DNA from: Oxalobacter paraformigenes
GTDB lineage: Bacteria > Pseudomonadota > Gammaproteobacteria > Burkholderiales > Burkholderiaceae_D
DNA: 64,000 bases
NCBI RefSeq assembly: GCF_000158475.2
Contig: NZ_KI392031.1
Coordinates: forward strand, 248,001 to 312,000
Reading direction: 5' to 3'
Made by a program: the position numbers and the translations under genes. Positions within the stretch are counted from its first letter, which is position 1. Every line of letters begins with the position of its first letter. Of this stretch, positions 28,402 through 37,264 are shown one piece after another. Below the pieces are notes generated by a model. That model had not been told where the DNA came from, ran no database searches, and worked only from the letters and a program-made list of their open reading frames with translations.

Positions 28402-28953
28402 TCAGGCATGCCCCACCTCGTGAGTCAACCGGGATGGATCGAAACCCAAAAGACGGATAGCCGCAGTATACCGCTCCTGAACAGGCAAATCAAAAATGAT
28501 GGAAGGGTCTGCGGCAACCGTCAGCCAGCCGTTATGGCTGATCTCGTCTTCAAGCTGTCCGGCGCTCCATCCGGCATAGCCGATACTGACCAGAAGCCGC
28601 TGTGGCCCTGTTCCGGAGGCAATGGCTTCCAGAATGTCCCGGGAGGTCGTGAAGGCGACCTGATCCGAGATTTTCAGCATTGACGTGAATTCGGTCTCGG
28701 GTGAATGCAGGACGAAACCGCGGTCTTCCTGAACCGGACCGCCGAACATGACAGGTTTGTGAACCGGCGCCGGAATTTCCAGATTCAGGTTAAGCCGTTC
28801 GAGCAGATGCCCGATGGTGATGTCCATCGGTTTGTTGATGACGACTCCTAAAGCGCCGCGTTCGTTATGCTCACAGAGATACACGACACTGCCGCCGAAG
28901 ATCGGATCATGCATTGATGGCATCGCTATCAGAAAATGATTCGAGAGGTTCAT
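28402..28953 (-). CDS. YqgE/AlgH family protein
   Basis: 183 residues. Family marks: NHFLIAMPSMHDPIFGGSVVYLCEHNERGALGVVINKP at the start (given here in pieces: LIAMPSM, SVVYLCEHNE, GVVINKP), FGGPVQEDRGFVLH and GYAGWSAGQLEDE. The biochemical role is not known, though the family has been linked to alginate control in Pseudomonas. First gene of the algH-ruvX-pyrR-pyrB-pyrC'-plsC series. Confidence 0.93.
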   Translation of the reverse strand: MNLSNHFLIAMPSMHDPIFGGSVVYLCEHNERGALGVVINKPMDITIGHLLERLNLNLEIPAPVHKPVMFGGPVQEDRGFVLHSPETEFTSMLKISDQVAFTTSRDILEAIASGTGPQRLLVSIGYAGWSAGQLEDEISHNGWLTVAADPSIIFDLPVQERYTAAIRLLGFDPSRLTHEVGHA

Positions 28954-29241
28954 GGCTGTCAGTCAATCCGGTTGGGCCTGTAAGGGGTAACTGTAAAACA
29001 TCAGACCATATTGCCAGTTGTCATTGTATCAGTGTTCGTCCGTTTCACTCATGAATTCCGGTTTTTCTGAAGCGACATTTCAGGAAAAGATGGATCGGGG
29101 CGGTAAAAAGCGTTTCCGGCTGACGACAGAGGCCGCTTTTGATGGCGTTCGCCCGGTAAAACAGGTTAAAATACGGAAAATTTTGCAGCAGAACAAACGG
29201 ATTTTTTGCTGTGTCGATCGTGTTTTTTATGCCAGTCAATA

Positions 29242-29808
29242 ATGACCATCAAATCTGACAAATGGATCCGGCGCATGGCCGAGGAAAAGGGAATGATCGA
29301 GCCGTTTGAACCCGGCCAGGTCCGTTCCGTCAACGACAGGAAAATCGTTTCTTACGGCGTCTCGTCATACGGCTATGATATCCGGTGTGCTGATGAATTC
29401 AAGATTTTCACGAATATCAACAGCACGATTGTCGATCCCAAGAATTTCGACGAAAATTCATTTGTCGATGTCAAAAGCGATGTTTGCATTATTCCCCCCA
29501 ATTCGTTTGCGCTGGCGAGAACGGTCGAATATTTTCGTATTCCCCGCAATGTGTTGACGGTCTGTCTCGGGAAATCGACGTATGCCCGTTGCGGAATCAT
29601 TGTCAACGTGACGCCCTTCGAGCCGGAATGGGAAGGGTACGTCACTCTGGAATTTTCCAACACGACGCCCTTGCCTGCCAAGATCTATGCTTGGGAAGGT
29701 TGCGCGCAGGTCCTGTTTTTCGAAAGCGACGAAGTCTGCGAAACGTCATACAAGGACCGCAGCGGCAAATATCAGGGACAGGTCGGGGTGACTTTGCCGA
29801 AAGCGTAA
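29242..29808 (+). CDS. dcd: dCTP deaminase
   Basis: 188 residues, the standard family length, from the ATG at 29242 ([15 protein letters not shown]); 12 extra residues in an upstream in-frame start are not conserved. Deaminates dCTP to dUTP for dTMP synthesis. Visible motifs: [19 protein letters not shown] with the catalytic region, [10 protein letters not shown], the [14 protein letters not shown] strand and the C-terminal GKYQGQ segment. Probably a single-gene unit. Confidence 0.96.
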   Translation: MTIKSDKWIRRMAEEKGMIEPFEPGQVRSVNDRKIVSYGVSSYGYDIRCADEFKIFTNINSTIVDPKNFDENSFVDVKSDVCIIPPNSFALARTVEYFRIPRNVLTVCLGKSTYARCGIIVNVTPFEPEWEGYVTLEFSNTTPLPAKIYAWEGCAQVLFFESDEVCETSYKDRSGKYQGQVGVTLPKA

Positions 29809-29878
29809 GTCGGGCAGGAGCGGTTTCGGCAGGGACGACGGATAGATAGGGTGTTAACCTTGTATCGGGCTGGAAGTT

Positions 29879-30628
29879 ATGCTGATCTTTTATCTGCGCA
29901 ATTTGACCGGGGTGGAACGGAGCGTCAAGGCTGACGTCCATCTCGGGCTTTCGCTGGCCTTTATCGCAGGCGCCATGAACGCCGGCGGTTTTCTCGCTGT
30001 CCAGCAATACACGTCCCATATGACCGGCATCGTTTCCAGCATGGCTGACGGGCTGGTTATCGGCAATTTCAATCTGGCGCTCGCCGGCGTCGGCGCGATG
30101 ATCTGTTTTATTATCGGGGCGGCATTTACGGAGCTGATGGTCAACTGGGCTCGCGGAAAACGCCTCCAAAGCGAATATGCCTTGCCGCTGATTCTGGAAG
30201 CGGGACTGTTATTGTGCTTCGGTTTGCTGGGAGGCAAATTGCACCGGCATATGGGACTTTTCGTATCGATTACGGTTATGTTGCTCTGTTTTCTGATGGG
30301 CTTGCAAAACGCGATCATCACCCGCATTTCCCGTGCCGTCATCAGGACGACGCATATGACCGGTATCGTGACCGATATCGGTATTGAACTGGGGAGAATG
30401 TTCTACTGGAACCGGAAGGTGGACAAGGAAGACGAAGCCTATGTTCGCGCCAACCGCGGCAAGCTCATCTTGCTGACGAATTTGCTGGTCATGTTTTTTC
30501 TGGGAGGCGTTGCCGGCGCGTTCGGATTCAAGTGGATAGGCTATCTGGCGACGATTCCGCTTGCTGTTGCCCTGATCGTTCTGGCGATCATTCCCGTGCT
30601 GGACGATGTGAAGCGTTTTTTCCGTTGA
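29879..30628 (+). CDS. YoaK family (DUF1275) membrane protein
   Basis: 249 residues with about six hydrophobic segments. Family marks: ADVHLGLSLAFIAGAMNAGGFLAV near the start and the repeated THMTGIV/SHMTGIV motif (once after FLAVQQYT, again after RAVIRT), plus MGLQNAI. DUF1275 membrane proteins have no assigned activity. A 91-base gap precedes ybgC; they may not share a transcript. Confidence 0.85.
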   Translation: MLIFYLRNLTGVERSVKADVHLGLSLAFIAGAMNAGGFLAVQQYTSHMTGIVSSMADGLVIGNFNLALAGVGAMICFIIGAAFTELMVNWARGKRLQSEYALPLILEAGLLLCFGLLGGKLHRHMGLFVSITVMLLCFLMGLQNAIITRISRAVIRTTHMTGIVTDIGIELGRMFYWNRKVDKEDEAYVRANRGKLILLTNLLVMFFLGGVAGAFGFKWIGYLATIPLAVALIVLAIIPVLDDVKRFFR

Positions 30629-30719
30629 ACAGCTTGTTACAAATTATCGAAAATAGGGCTTGCTTGTTGTTCTGTTAAGCGCTAGCTTATCCGCATTTCC
30701 GATTTCTGAAAAAAACGGT

Positions 30720-31136
30720 ATGTCCATCTCTTTTTCATGGCCTGTCAGGGTGTATTTTGAAGACACCGATGCCGGCGGTATTGTTTTTTACGGCAATTAC
30801 CTGAAATTTTACGAGCGCGCCCGGACGGAATGGCTTCGTTCGATGGGTATCGGACAACAGTTTCTGAAAGACGAATACCGGATTCTTTTCGTTGTGAAAA
30901 ACGTGTCGGTGGACTATAAACGGTCGGCCGTTCTGGACGACTGTTTGCAGGTGACGACCGGCATTTCACGCATGAAAGGAGCGTCTCTTGAGTTCGAGCA
31001 GGCTGTGTGGCGCGAGGACACGTTGCTGTCAACCGCAACGGTGAAAGTTGTCTGTGTCGGCATGGATAATATGAAGCCGGCGCCGATTCCCGGGGATATT
31101 GCGGCCAGAATGCGTGCCGGGTTGAATCCGGAATGA
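30720..31136 (+). CDS. ybgC: Tol-Pal associated acyl-CoA thioesterase YbgC
   Basis: 138 residues from the ATG at 30720; a longer frame from 30660 adds non-conserved sequence. Hotdog-fold thioesterase with the catalytic EDTDAGGIVFYGNYLKF segment and RTEWLRSMG helix. It is the customary first gene of the Tol-Pal cluster and hydrolyses acyl-CoA or acyl-ACP near the membrane. An 85-base gap to tolQ fits a single operon. Confidence 0.9.
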   Translation: MSISFSWPVRVYFEDTDAGGIVFYGNYLKFYERARTEWLRSMGIGQQFLKDEYRILFVVKNVSVDYKRSAVLDDCLQVTTGISRMKGASLEFEQAVWREDTLLSTATVKVVCVGMDNMKPAPIPGDIAARMRAGLNPE

Positions 31137-31221
31137 AAAGCGCTGGAACAGACGGCAAAAAAGGAGGGGCCGTTTCCGGAACGGAGCGGTTTCGATTTCA
31201 ACTTATCGTTATTATTTGAAA

Positions 31222-31905
31222 ATGACAGTTTCCCAGGATTTATCGTTCATTTCGCTGATTGCCAATGCATCGCTGCTGGTGCAGCTGATCATGGCTTTGC
31301 TTGTCGTCGTGTCATTGATGAGCTGGACGTTCATTTTCCAGAAAATGTTCGCCATCAAAAACGCCAGGGTGGAGACCGAAAATTTCGAACATGCTTTCTG
31401 GTCGGGCGGCAATCTGCAAAGCCTGTATCAGCGTGCCGGAAACAATAACAGAACCGGTGCGCTGGAACGCATTTTTTATGCCGGCATGGGCGAATATCTG
31501 AAGGGAAAAAATGCCATGACGCCCCATTCCACGCAGGATGCGGTAGCCTTGCTCGACGGCGCGCGCCGGGCCATGCGGGCGGCTTACCAGCGCGAAATGG
31601 ACAGTCTGGAGTCGCATCTGGCGTTTCTGGCGTCTGTCGGGTCCGTTTCCCCGTATGTCGGTCTTTTCGGAACGGTCTGGGGCATCATGAACGCTTTTCG
31701 CGGACTGGCGAATGTCCATCAGGCCACGCTGGCGACGGTGGCTCCCGGTATCGCCGAAGCGTTGATTGCCACGGCGATCGGCCTGTTTGCCGCGATTCCT
31801 GCCGTTGTGGCCTATAACCGCTATTCCCACGATATCGACCGTTTGTCTATCCGTTTCGAAACGTTTATCGAGGAGTTTTCCAATATTCTCCAGAGGCAGT
31901 CCTAG
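31222..31905 (+). CDS. tolQ: Tol-Pal system inner-membrane protein TolQ
   Basis: 227 residues from the ATG at 31222. ExbB/TolQ fold with three membrane helices (about 17-40, 135-155 and 168-192). Key motifs: SWTFIFQKMFAI, the FLASVGSVSPYVGLFGTVWGI block and ALIATAIGLFAAIPAVVAYN. With TolR it forms the proton-driven motor powering TolA. Gene 17 bases upstream of tolR. Confidence 0.95.
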   Translation: MTVSQDLSFISLIANASLLVQLIMALLVVVSLMSWTFIFQKMFAIKNARVETENFEHAFWSGGNLQSLYQRAGNNNRTGALERIFYAGMGEYLKGKNAMTPHSTQDAVALLDGARRAMRAAYQREMDSLESHLAFLASVGSVSPYVGLFGTVWGIMNAFRGLANVHQATLATVAPGIAEALIATAIGLFAAIPAVVAYNRYSHDIDRLSIRFETFIEEFSNILQRQS

Positions 31906-31922
31906 GTGCAGGAGGTAAAACC

Positions 31923-32366
31923 GTGTCCGAGCAGATTTCAGGTTCGTTAAGAAGCGGGCGGAAAAACAAGTTCAAGTCCGAAATCAATGTGGTGCCATAT
32001 ATCGACGTCATGCTGGTTTTGCTTGTCATTTTCATGGTGGTGGCGCCCATGACCAATCCGGGCGTCGTGGATTTGCCGTCGGCGGAACGGACAGCGTTGC
32101 CGCCATCCGATTATATCCAGATTTCCTTAAGACCCGATGTGTCGGCAGAGATCGGCATTCACCGGCCCGGAAAGGGCAAGGATGTGTTTGAGTCGGTGCC
32201 CGACAGGGAGGCGCTGATGCAGAATCTTCAGGTGCTGCATGCCGAAAATCCGGATTTGCCGGTCCTGATCGCGGCAGACAAGAATATTATTTATAACGAA
32301 GTCGTCCAGGTGATCTCCGATGCCAAAAAGATGGGTATACGGCGGGTGGGACTGGCGACCCGGTAA
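31923..32366 (+). CDS. tolR: Tol-Pal system protein TolR
   Basis: 147 residues with a GTG start. ExbD/TolR fold: short cytoplasmic N-terminus, one membrane helix with the proton-path aspartate in VVPYIDVMLVLLVIFM, and a periplasmic domain ending KKMGIRRVGLAT. Couples proton flow through TolQ-TolR to TolA. Confidence 0.94.
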   Translation: MSEQISGSLRSGRKNKFKSEINVVPYIDVMLVLLVIFMVVAPMTNPGVVDLPSAERTALPPSDYIQISLRPDVSAEIGIHRPGKGKDVFESVPDREALMQNLQVLHAENPDLPVLIAADKNIIYNEVVQVISDAKKMGIRRVGLATR

Positions 32367-32384
32367 AGGAATTGGCAAGGCGCA

Positions 32385-33269
32385 ATGGAAAACGGTCTGC
32401 TGTCGATTCCCAAGGAAAAAAAGCTGAAGCCGGCTTTTGTGCTGGCTTTGGCCGTGCATCTTGTTCTGGTGGCTTTTTTATGGATCGGGGTCAGCTGGCA
32501 GGCAGATACAGGCGATATGGTCGAAGCGGAAGTATGGGATATCAAGGTACGGGAAGCGGCCCCTCTGGCAGCGGGCCAGCGCTCTGCGATGGCGGCTGCC
32601 GAACAGACAGAGCAGCGGGTTGCCGCCGAGCCTCCTGCCGCTTCGCCAGAACCTGAAATGCGTGAGCCTGTAGCCCGGACGCGTCCCGACATTGCGCTGG
32701 AACAGGAAAAGAAAAAAGCCGAGGCGAAGAAACGGGCAGATGAACGGAAACGGCAGCAGGAAGAGCAGGCCCGTCTGAAGAAGGAAGCGGAGGACGCGAG
32801 GAAAAAACAGCAGGCGGATGCCGCGGCAGCCAAACGGGCCAAAGTGCTGCTTGATCAGGAAGCCAAACGGATTGCGGGCGGTGGAAGCGGCGGCGGAACA
32901 GGCAAGGGCACAGGCGGTGGCGGCACGGCAACGAGCGGCCCGACCGGCAGCGGCGGAACCGGAACGTCGCCCTATTCCACAGGGCCGGGCAAGGCCGATG
33001 CCGGTTATATCCAGAAGGTGGCGGCAAAAATCAAATCGAATACTTCTTTCAGCGTGCCGGCATCGCTCGCCGGGAACCCGCCGGTTGTGTACGATGTCGA
33101 ATTGCTGCCGGACGGAACTTTGCGTAATATACGGAAACGTAAATCGTCGGGTGTGGCCGGTTTCGATGAGGCGGTGCTAAGAGCCATCGAAAAATCCGCG
33201 CCTTATCCCAGGGACCGGTCGGGACGCGTGCCGTCCGGCTTTACATTGACGCACAAACCGAAGGGTTGA
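32385..33269 (+). CDS. tolA: Tol-Pal system protein TolA
   Basis: 294 residues. One N-terminal membrane helix (about 18-38), a long charged coiled coil rich in Lys, Ala, Glu and Arg (about 105-160), a Gly/Thr/Ser-rich linker (about 165-200) and a TonB/TolA C-terminal domain ([27 protein letters not shown]). Spans the periplasm to reach Pal and colicin-type ligands. Shorter than E. coli TolA because of a shorter coiled coil. Its stop lies just before the tolB GTG. Confidence 0.92.
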   Translation: MENGLLSIPKEKKLKPAFVLALAVHLVLVAFLWIGVSWQADTGDMVEAEVWDIKVREAAPLAAGQRSAMAAAEQTEQRVAAEPPAASPEPEMREPVARTRPDIALEQEKKKAEAKKRADERKRQQEEQARLKKEAEDARKKQQADAAAAKRAKVLLDQEAKRIAGGGSGGGTGKGTGGGGTATSGPTGSGGTGTSPYSTGPGKADAGYIQKVAAKIKSNTSFSVPASLAGNPPVVYDVELLPDGTLRNIRKRKSSGVAGFDEAVLRAIEKSAPYPRDRSGRVPSGFTLTHKPKG

Positions 33270-33271
33270 AT

Positions 33272-34555
33272 GTGAATATCAAATCGTTTTACCGTTCTTT
33301 TCTGGTGCTTGGCTTTTCGCTTTTTCTGGCGGGCAAGGCGTTGGCGCAGGAGCATCTGGATATCCAGATTTCGGGGGTCGGGGCAACGCAGATTCCCGTC
33401 ACGATTGCCGGGTTTGCCAATGAGACTGTGGCTCCGCAGAAAGTGACCGATATCATCAGGGCCGATCTGGCACGAACCGGATTGTTCAGACTGGTCGGCA
33501 CGGATGCCATATTGCCTGAATCCGCTTTTATCGACTATCCGAAGTGGAAAGCGAACGGCGCCGATGCGCTGGTCGTCGGATCGGTGGAAAAAACGGCCGA
33601 TGGGAAGATTGATGTCCGTTACCGTCTGTTCGATCTGGGCAAGGCCTCCCAGTTGTCGGCTCTTTCCATGGTGGCGCCGGCTCCCATGACGCGGGTGACA
33701 GCCCATAAAATTGCCGACGATATTTATGAAAAGCTGACGGGTATCAAGGGGATGTTTGCGACCCGGATCGCCTATGTCGTCAAGGCCGGCAACGAATACC
33801 GGCTGGAAATCGCCGATTCCGACGGCGAGGGGAGGCAGCTTGCCCTGCGGTCGAAAGAGCCGATTATCTCGCCGTCCTGGTCGCCTGACGGCACCAAAGT
33901 CGCCTATGTGTCTTTCGAAGCCAAAAAGCCGGTTGTCTATGTCCAGAATCTGGTCACGCGGGCCCGGACGGTCGTGGCCAATTACAAGGGCAACAATTCG
34001 GCGCCGTCCTGGTCGCCTGACGGAACGAAACTGGCGGTTGCCTTGTCCAAAAACGGGTATACCCAGATCTACACCGTCAATGCGAACGGGGGCAGCCTCC
34101 GCCAGTTGACGCAGACGCGCAGCATCAATACGGAACCGCAGTTTTCCGCCGATGGAAAGTGGATCTATTTCACCAGCGACCGCAGCGGCGGGCCGCAAAT
34201 CTACAAGATCGGAGTCAACGGCGGCAATGCGCAGCGCGTTACGTTCGGGAGCAATTACAATATCAGTCCCCGCGTGTCTCCGGACGGCAAGTCGCTGGCG
34301 TATATTTCGCGGCGAAACGGCGGTTTCCAGCTTTATCTGATGGATCTGGAAAATGGTCAGGAGATGCGTTTGTCCGATACGGCAAGGGATGAATCGCCCA
34401 GTTTTTCTCCGAACGGCCAGTTTATTATGTATGCGACCGGCTCAGGCCGTCGCGGTGTTCTTTCGGTGGTTTCGGTTGACGGACGCGTCAGACAGCGTCT
34501 GACAATGAAAGCCGCAGATGTACGTGAACCCTCCTGGGGTCCCTTCATGAAATAA
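33272..34555 (+). CDS. tolB: Tol-Pal system beta-propeller protein TolB
   Basis: 427 residues from the GTG at 33272, which has GAAGG seven bases upstream; the TTG at 33266 overlaps the tolA stop. Signal peptide with cleavage near KALA-QEH, an N-terminal alpha/beta domain (about 25-160) and a six-bladed propeller with repeated [26 protein letters not shown] and PSFSPNGQF motifs. TolB is periplasmic and binds Pal and TolA. Confidence 0.95.
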   Translation: MNIKSFYRSFLVLGFSLFLAGKALAQEHLDIQISGVGATQIPVTIAGFANETVAPQKVTDIIRADLARTGLFRLVGTDAILPESAFIDYPKWKANGADALVVGSVEKTADGKIDVRYRLFDLGKASQLSALSMVAPAPMTRVTAHKIADDIYEKLTGIKGMFATRIAYVVKAGNEYRLEIADSDGEGRQLALRSKEPIISPSWSPDGTKVAYVSFEAKKPVVYVQNLVTRARTVVANYKGNNSAPSWSPDGTKLAVALSKNGYTQIYTVNANGGSLRQLTQTRSINTEPQFSADGKWIYFTSDRSGGPQIYKIGVNGGNAQRVTFGSNYNISPRVSPDGKSLAYISRRNGGFQLYLMDLENGQEMRLSDTARDESPSFSPNGQFIMYATGSGRRGVLSVVSVDGRVRQRLTMKAADVREPSWGPFMK

Positions 34556-34574
34556 CGTTGATAAAGGAGTTGTC

Positions 34575-35096
34575 ATGCTGGAATTGAAAAAACTGGTTGT
34601 TATGGTAGCGGGCGCCCTGGTTCTGACTGCCTGCGGTTCGTCGGTCAAACTGGACGAAACGGCGCCGATTGAAGACCGGAATGTCTCATCTTCTTCCGCC
34701 GATTCGCGTCAGGTCGGCACAGTGGATGCGGTTTCCACCGATCCGTTGAATGATCCGAATGGCGAATTGGCGCAGAAAAGCGTTTATTTCGATTTCGACA
34801 GCTATGTGGTCAAAGGCGAATATCAGCCGGTGGTCGATGCGCACGCCCGCTATCTGAACGGCCACCGCAATCGTACGGTCGTCATTCAGGGCAATACTGA
34901 CGAGCGCGGCGGCAGCGAGTACAATCTGGCGCTTGGCCAGAAGCGGGCGGAAGCTGTCCGCAAGGCTATGGCCCTGATGGGCGTTCCCGACAGCCAAATG
35001 GAAGCGGTCTCTTTCGGCAAGGAAAAACCGAGAGCCACCGGAAATAATGAAGCGGCCTGGGCCGAAAACCGTCGTGCCGATATCGTCTATCAGTAA
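34575..35096 (+). CDS. pal: Peptidoglycan-associated lipoprotein Pal
   Basis: 173 residues. Lipobox LTAC with lipidated Cys20, then a flexible Ser-rich linker and an OmpA-like peptidoglycan-binding domain (YFDFDSY, GNTDERGGSEYNLALGQKRAEAV, RRADIVY). Strong AAAGGAG ribosome site. Anchors the outer membrane to the wall and is moved by TolA/TolB during division. Confidence 0.95.
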   Translation: MLELKKLVVMVAGALVLTACGSSVKLDETAPIEDRNVSSSSADSRQVGTVDAVSTDPLNDPNGELAQKSVYFDFDSYVVKGEYQPVVDAHARYLNGHRNRTVVIQGNTDERGGSEYNLALGQKRAEAVRKAMALMGVPDSQMEAVSFGKEKPRATGNNEAAWAENRRADIVYQ

Positions 35097-35098
35097 TC

Positions 35099-35836
35099 AT
35101 GAAAAAACATTCCCGTTTGCTGTTCGCGCTTTTCCTTGCCTGTGCCTGGTTTCCCATGCAGCAGGCTGGCGCCGCCCTGTTCGAGGATGACGAGGCTCGC
35201 CGGCACATTCTCGACGTGCGCGCCAAACTGAAGGAAGTCGAGCAGGAAAAGGCCGACAAGGCCAGTTTGCTTGTCGTTGCCAATCAGAATGAAGCGCTGC
35301 GTGAGGAAATCGCCCGCTTGCGTGGCCAGATCGAGGTGTTGACCAATCAGGTCGCCACGCTTGAAAGCCGGCAGAAGGATTTTTATCTGGATCTGGATAC
35401 GCGGCTGAAAAGGCTGGAACCCCAGCAAATGACCGTCAACGGCAAGGAAGTCACTGTCGAAGCCGATGAGGGGCAGTCGTATAGCCGCGCTGAAGAGTTA
35501 TTCGCTGCTGCCGATTACAAGGGAGCCGTTTCGGCGTACAGCGATTTTCTGAAGCGTTTTCCGAAGTCCCATCTGGCGGCGAAAGCGCAATACCAGCTCG
35601 GGAATGCCTATTATATGCAGGGGGATTATAAAAGCGCCCTGAAAAACCAGTCGGCTGTCGTTAGGCGTTATCCGAAAAACCCGATAACGCCTGAGGCCAT
35701 GCTGAATATGGCGAGTTGCCAGATCGGTCTGAAAGATTTGGCATCCGCGAAAAAAACGCTTTCCGAACTGGTCAGGAAATATCCCGCATCGGAAGCGGCA
35801 AAGGGGGCAAAGGAAAGGCTGGCGCAACTCGGTTGA
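35099..35836 (+). CDS. cpoB: Cell division coordinator CpoB (YbgF)
   Basis: 245 residues, beginning 2 bases after pal. Signal peptide (about 1-23), a trimerising coiled coil (about 40-105) and C-terminal TPR repeats (AEELFAAADYKGAVSAYSDFLKRFP and two more copies, here noted by the start of the motif). CpoB coordinates Tol-Pal action with PBP1B during constriction. It closes the operon; the terminator follows. Confidence 0.93.
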   Translation: MKKHSRLLFALFLACAWFPMQQAGAALFEDDEARRHILDVRAKLKEVEQEKADKASLLVVANQNEALREEIARLRGQIEVLTNQVATLESRQKDFYLDLDTRLKRLEPQQMTVNGKEVTVEADEGQSYSRAEELFAAADYKGAVSAYSDFLKRFPKSHLAAKAQYQLGNAYYMQGDYKSALKNQSAVVRRYPKNPITPEAMLNMASCQIGLKDLASAKKTLSELVRKYPASEAAKGAKERLAQLG

Positions 35837-35854
35837 GGAAAGAAAGAGGGTATT

Positions 35855-35882
35855 AAAGGGGATCGCCGGATCCCCTTTTTTT
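35855..35882 (+). terminator. Terminator of the tol-pal operon
   Basis: GGGGATC (35858-35864) and GATCCCC (35869-35875) with a GCCG loop, flanked by A's and a run of seven T's. Likely also acts on the convergent FNR-like gene. Confidence 0.9.
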
Positions 35883-35888
35883 GTGCGC

Positions 35889-36635
35889 TTAAAGGGATGC
35901 GGCCTGACCGGCATTTTGCTGTTGTCGGGACATGGCGGCCGCTACTGCCGCAGCCGTTTTCTTTTCCTTGCGGGCCTTGGCGGTCGGTAGCCGGCGCAAG
36001 TTGCGCAAGGCGTTCAGATCCTTGATTTCAATGGTTTTCTGATCGACGCTGATCCAGCCGATTTCGTGCAGGGCCGAGAGGGTACGGCTGACGGTTTCCA
36101 GCGTCAGACCGATGTAGCTTCCGATTTCATGTCGGGTCATGCGCAGGTTGAATATCCGGTGGGAATAACCCATCTGGGAAAAACGGTCGGACAGGGAAAC
36201 CAGAAAACGGGCAACGCGACCTTCGGCAGACAGGGTGCCCAGCATGCAGATCATTGCCTGCTCGCGTACGAGTTCACGGCTCATGACGCCATACATGGCA
36301 TGTTCGAGTTCCGGATAGGTTTTGCCGAGGGCGGTCAGTTTTTTGAATGGAACCAGTATCAGATCGCAATCGGAGAGGGCGACCGCTTCGGACGTGTGGA
36401 ACTTGCTATGGATGCCATCCACACCCAGGAGATCGGATTTCATCGGGAAAGAAAGCACCTGTTCATTGCCCAGTTCGTCGATCATGACGGTTTTCAGGAA
36501 ACCGGAATTGACGACGTAGAGCATTTCGAAGGGCTGGCCGATGGTATGGATCCGCTGGCCGGTTTTGAACTGGACGTGCTGGAAAAGAACTTCTTCATTG
36601 GCAACCGGGGTGTTGTTCGGGGCAGGAATGCGCAA
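35889..36635 (-). CDS. FNR/CRP-family transcriptional regulator
   Basis: 248 residues counted from a TTG at 36635. Cyclic-nucleotide-binding fold (about 18-130) and a C-terminal winged helix with MTRHEIGSYIGLTLETVSRTLS. The recognition-helix residues E, S and R of ETVSR are those of FNR, predicting TTGAT-N4-ATCAA sites. The cysteine ligands of an oxygen-sensing [4Fe-4S] cluster are not all present; only one N-terminal Cys is near and it lies upstream of the TTG (ICSLLRIP). C-terminal extension is basic, Ala/Lys-rich. The ORF extends upstream in frame to an ATG at 36755 with GGAGG, but an in-frame TGA (36663-36665) intervenes. Either the start is TTG, or the gene carries a nonsense codon or recoding. 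Confidence 0.82.
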   Translation of the reverse strand: MRIPAPNNTPVANEEVLFQHVQFKTGQRIHTIGQPFEMLYVVNSGFLKTVMIDELGNEQVLSFPMKSDLLGVDGIHSKFHTSEAVALSDCDLILVPFKKLTALGKTYPELEHAMYGVMSRELVREQAMICMLGTLSAEGRVARFLVSLSDRFSQMGYSHRIFNLRMTRHEIGSYIGLTLETVSRTLSALHEIGWISVDQKTIEIKDLNALRNLRRLPTAKARKEKKTAAAVAAAMSRQQQNAGQAASL

Positions 36636-36662
36636 AAGGGAACAGATATCTTTCAGGTTTGA

Positions 36663-36755
36663 TCAGAGTTTCCCGTTTTTCTGTCTGCCGGCTTCCATGG
36701 AAGAAGAGTATGTCGTTTCCTGAAAGGATTTGTTCGAATTGGTTGAAAACATCAT
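36663..36755 (-). CDS. Short in-frame ORF directly upstream of the FNR-like gene
   Basis: A 30-codon frame starts with ATGATG at 36755 behind a strong GGAGG (5-base spacing) and ends at TGA 36663-36665. It is in the same frame as the FNR-like gene. Its translation (Ser/Thr/Asn-rich, ending GKL) resembles a protein N-terminus more than a leader peptide. Past the stop, the frame encodes a conserved-looking NLKDICSLLRIP block before the TTG used above, which suggests the two parts belong to one protein. Confidence 0.5.
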   Translation of the reverse strand: MMFSTNSNKSFQETTYSSSMEAGRQKNGKL

Positions 36756-36843
36756 CGGTGCCTCCAGTTAAAAATGTTTGTTAAGGGTTTTTCACTAAGA
36801 ATCCGGGTTACTGACTACGGCTGTCTTGCATCAATTCCGTTAT

Positions 36844-36857
36844 TTGAATTATGTCAA
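36844..36857. promoter_or_regulatory. Candidate FNR-type operator 1
   Basis: TTGAA-TTAT-GTCAA: the inner positions depart from TTGAT-N4-ATCAA by one base per half-site, and the dyad TTGA/TCAA is kept. It is about 90 bases upstream of the ATGATG of the FNR-like gene, so autoregulation is possible. Confidence 0.45.
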
Positions 36858-36961
36858 TTTGACCGGTTCGTGAATATCGGCAGACGCTGAATGTGGTTGT
36901 CAGAATGATAACCCTTTCTGTAGGAATTTTCTTACCTTAACGTGGAAGTTCATCTGGTTAA

Positions 36962-36975
36962 TTGATATTTGACAA
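36962..36975. promoter_or_regulatory. Candidate FNR-type operator 2
   Basis: TTGAT-ATTT-GACAA: the left half is perfect and the right half has two mismatches to the FNR consensus. It lies between the two divergent genes, about 300 bases before the KGG gene. Confidence 0.35.
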
Positions 36976-37264
36976 ATTGTTTCTTATCCAGACGCCAAAC
37001 AAGTGAATGCCTGGATTTTCAAAAAGAAACATGCCTTAAAACAAGGGGCGGCATGATTTTCAGAAAAGGGAAAAACAGGAAATTAGTTGACTCAAGTTAT
37101 TGTTTTTATTGAATTTGTGCAATTTTGGATTAATCCGGAACTTTTGGCAGAACCTTGTCTCCAAGTCCTCGTAGTCTTTCTCGCGATGATTGAAATCCCG
37201 GGAAGTCGGGTTTCAAGAATCGATCTTTTTTTGAAAGATAAATGTTTTTCTAAAGGAGGTCATC

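Larger units (their letters stand above)
36756..37264. other. Divergent intergenic region with FNR-like sites
   Basis: About 510 bases between the FNR-like regulator (minus) and the KGG stress gene (plus). AT-rich compared with its surroundings. It holds two FNR-type motifs (36844 and 36962) and an imperfect hairpin around 37190-37213. No gene is supported. Confidence 0.5.
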
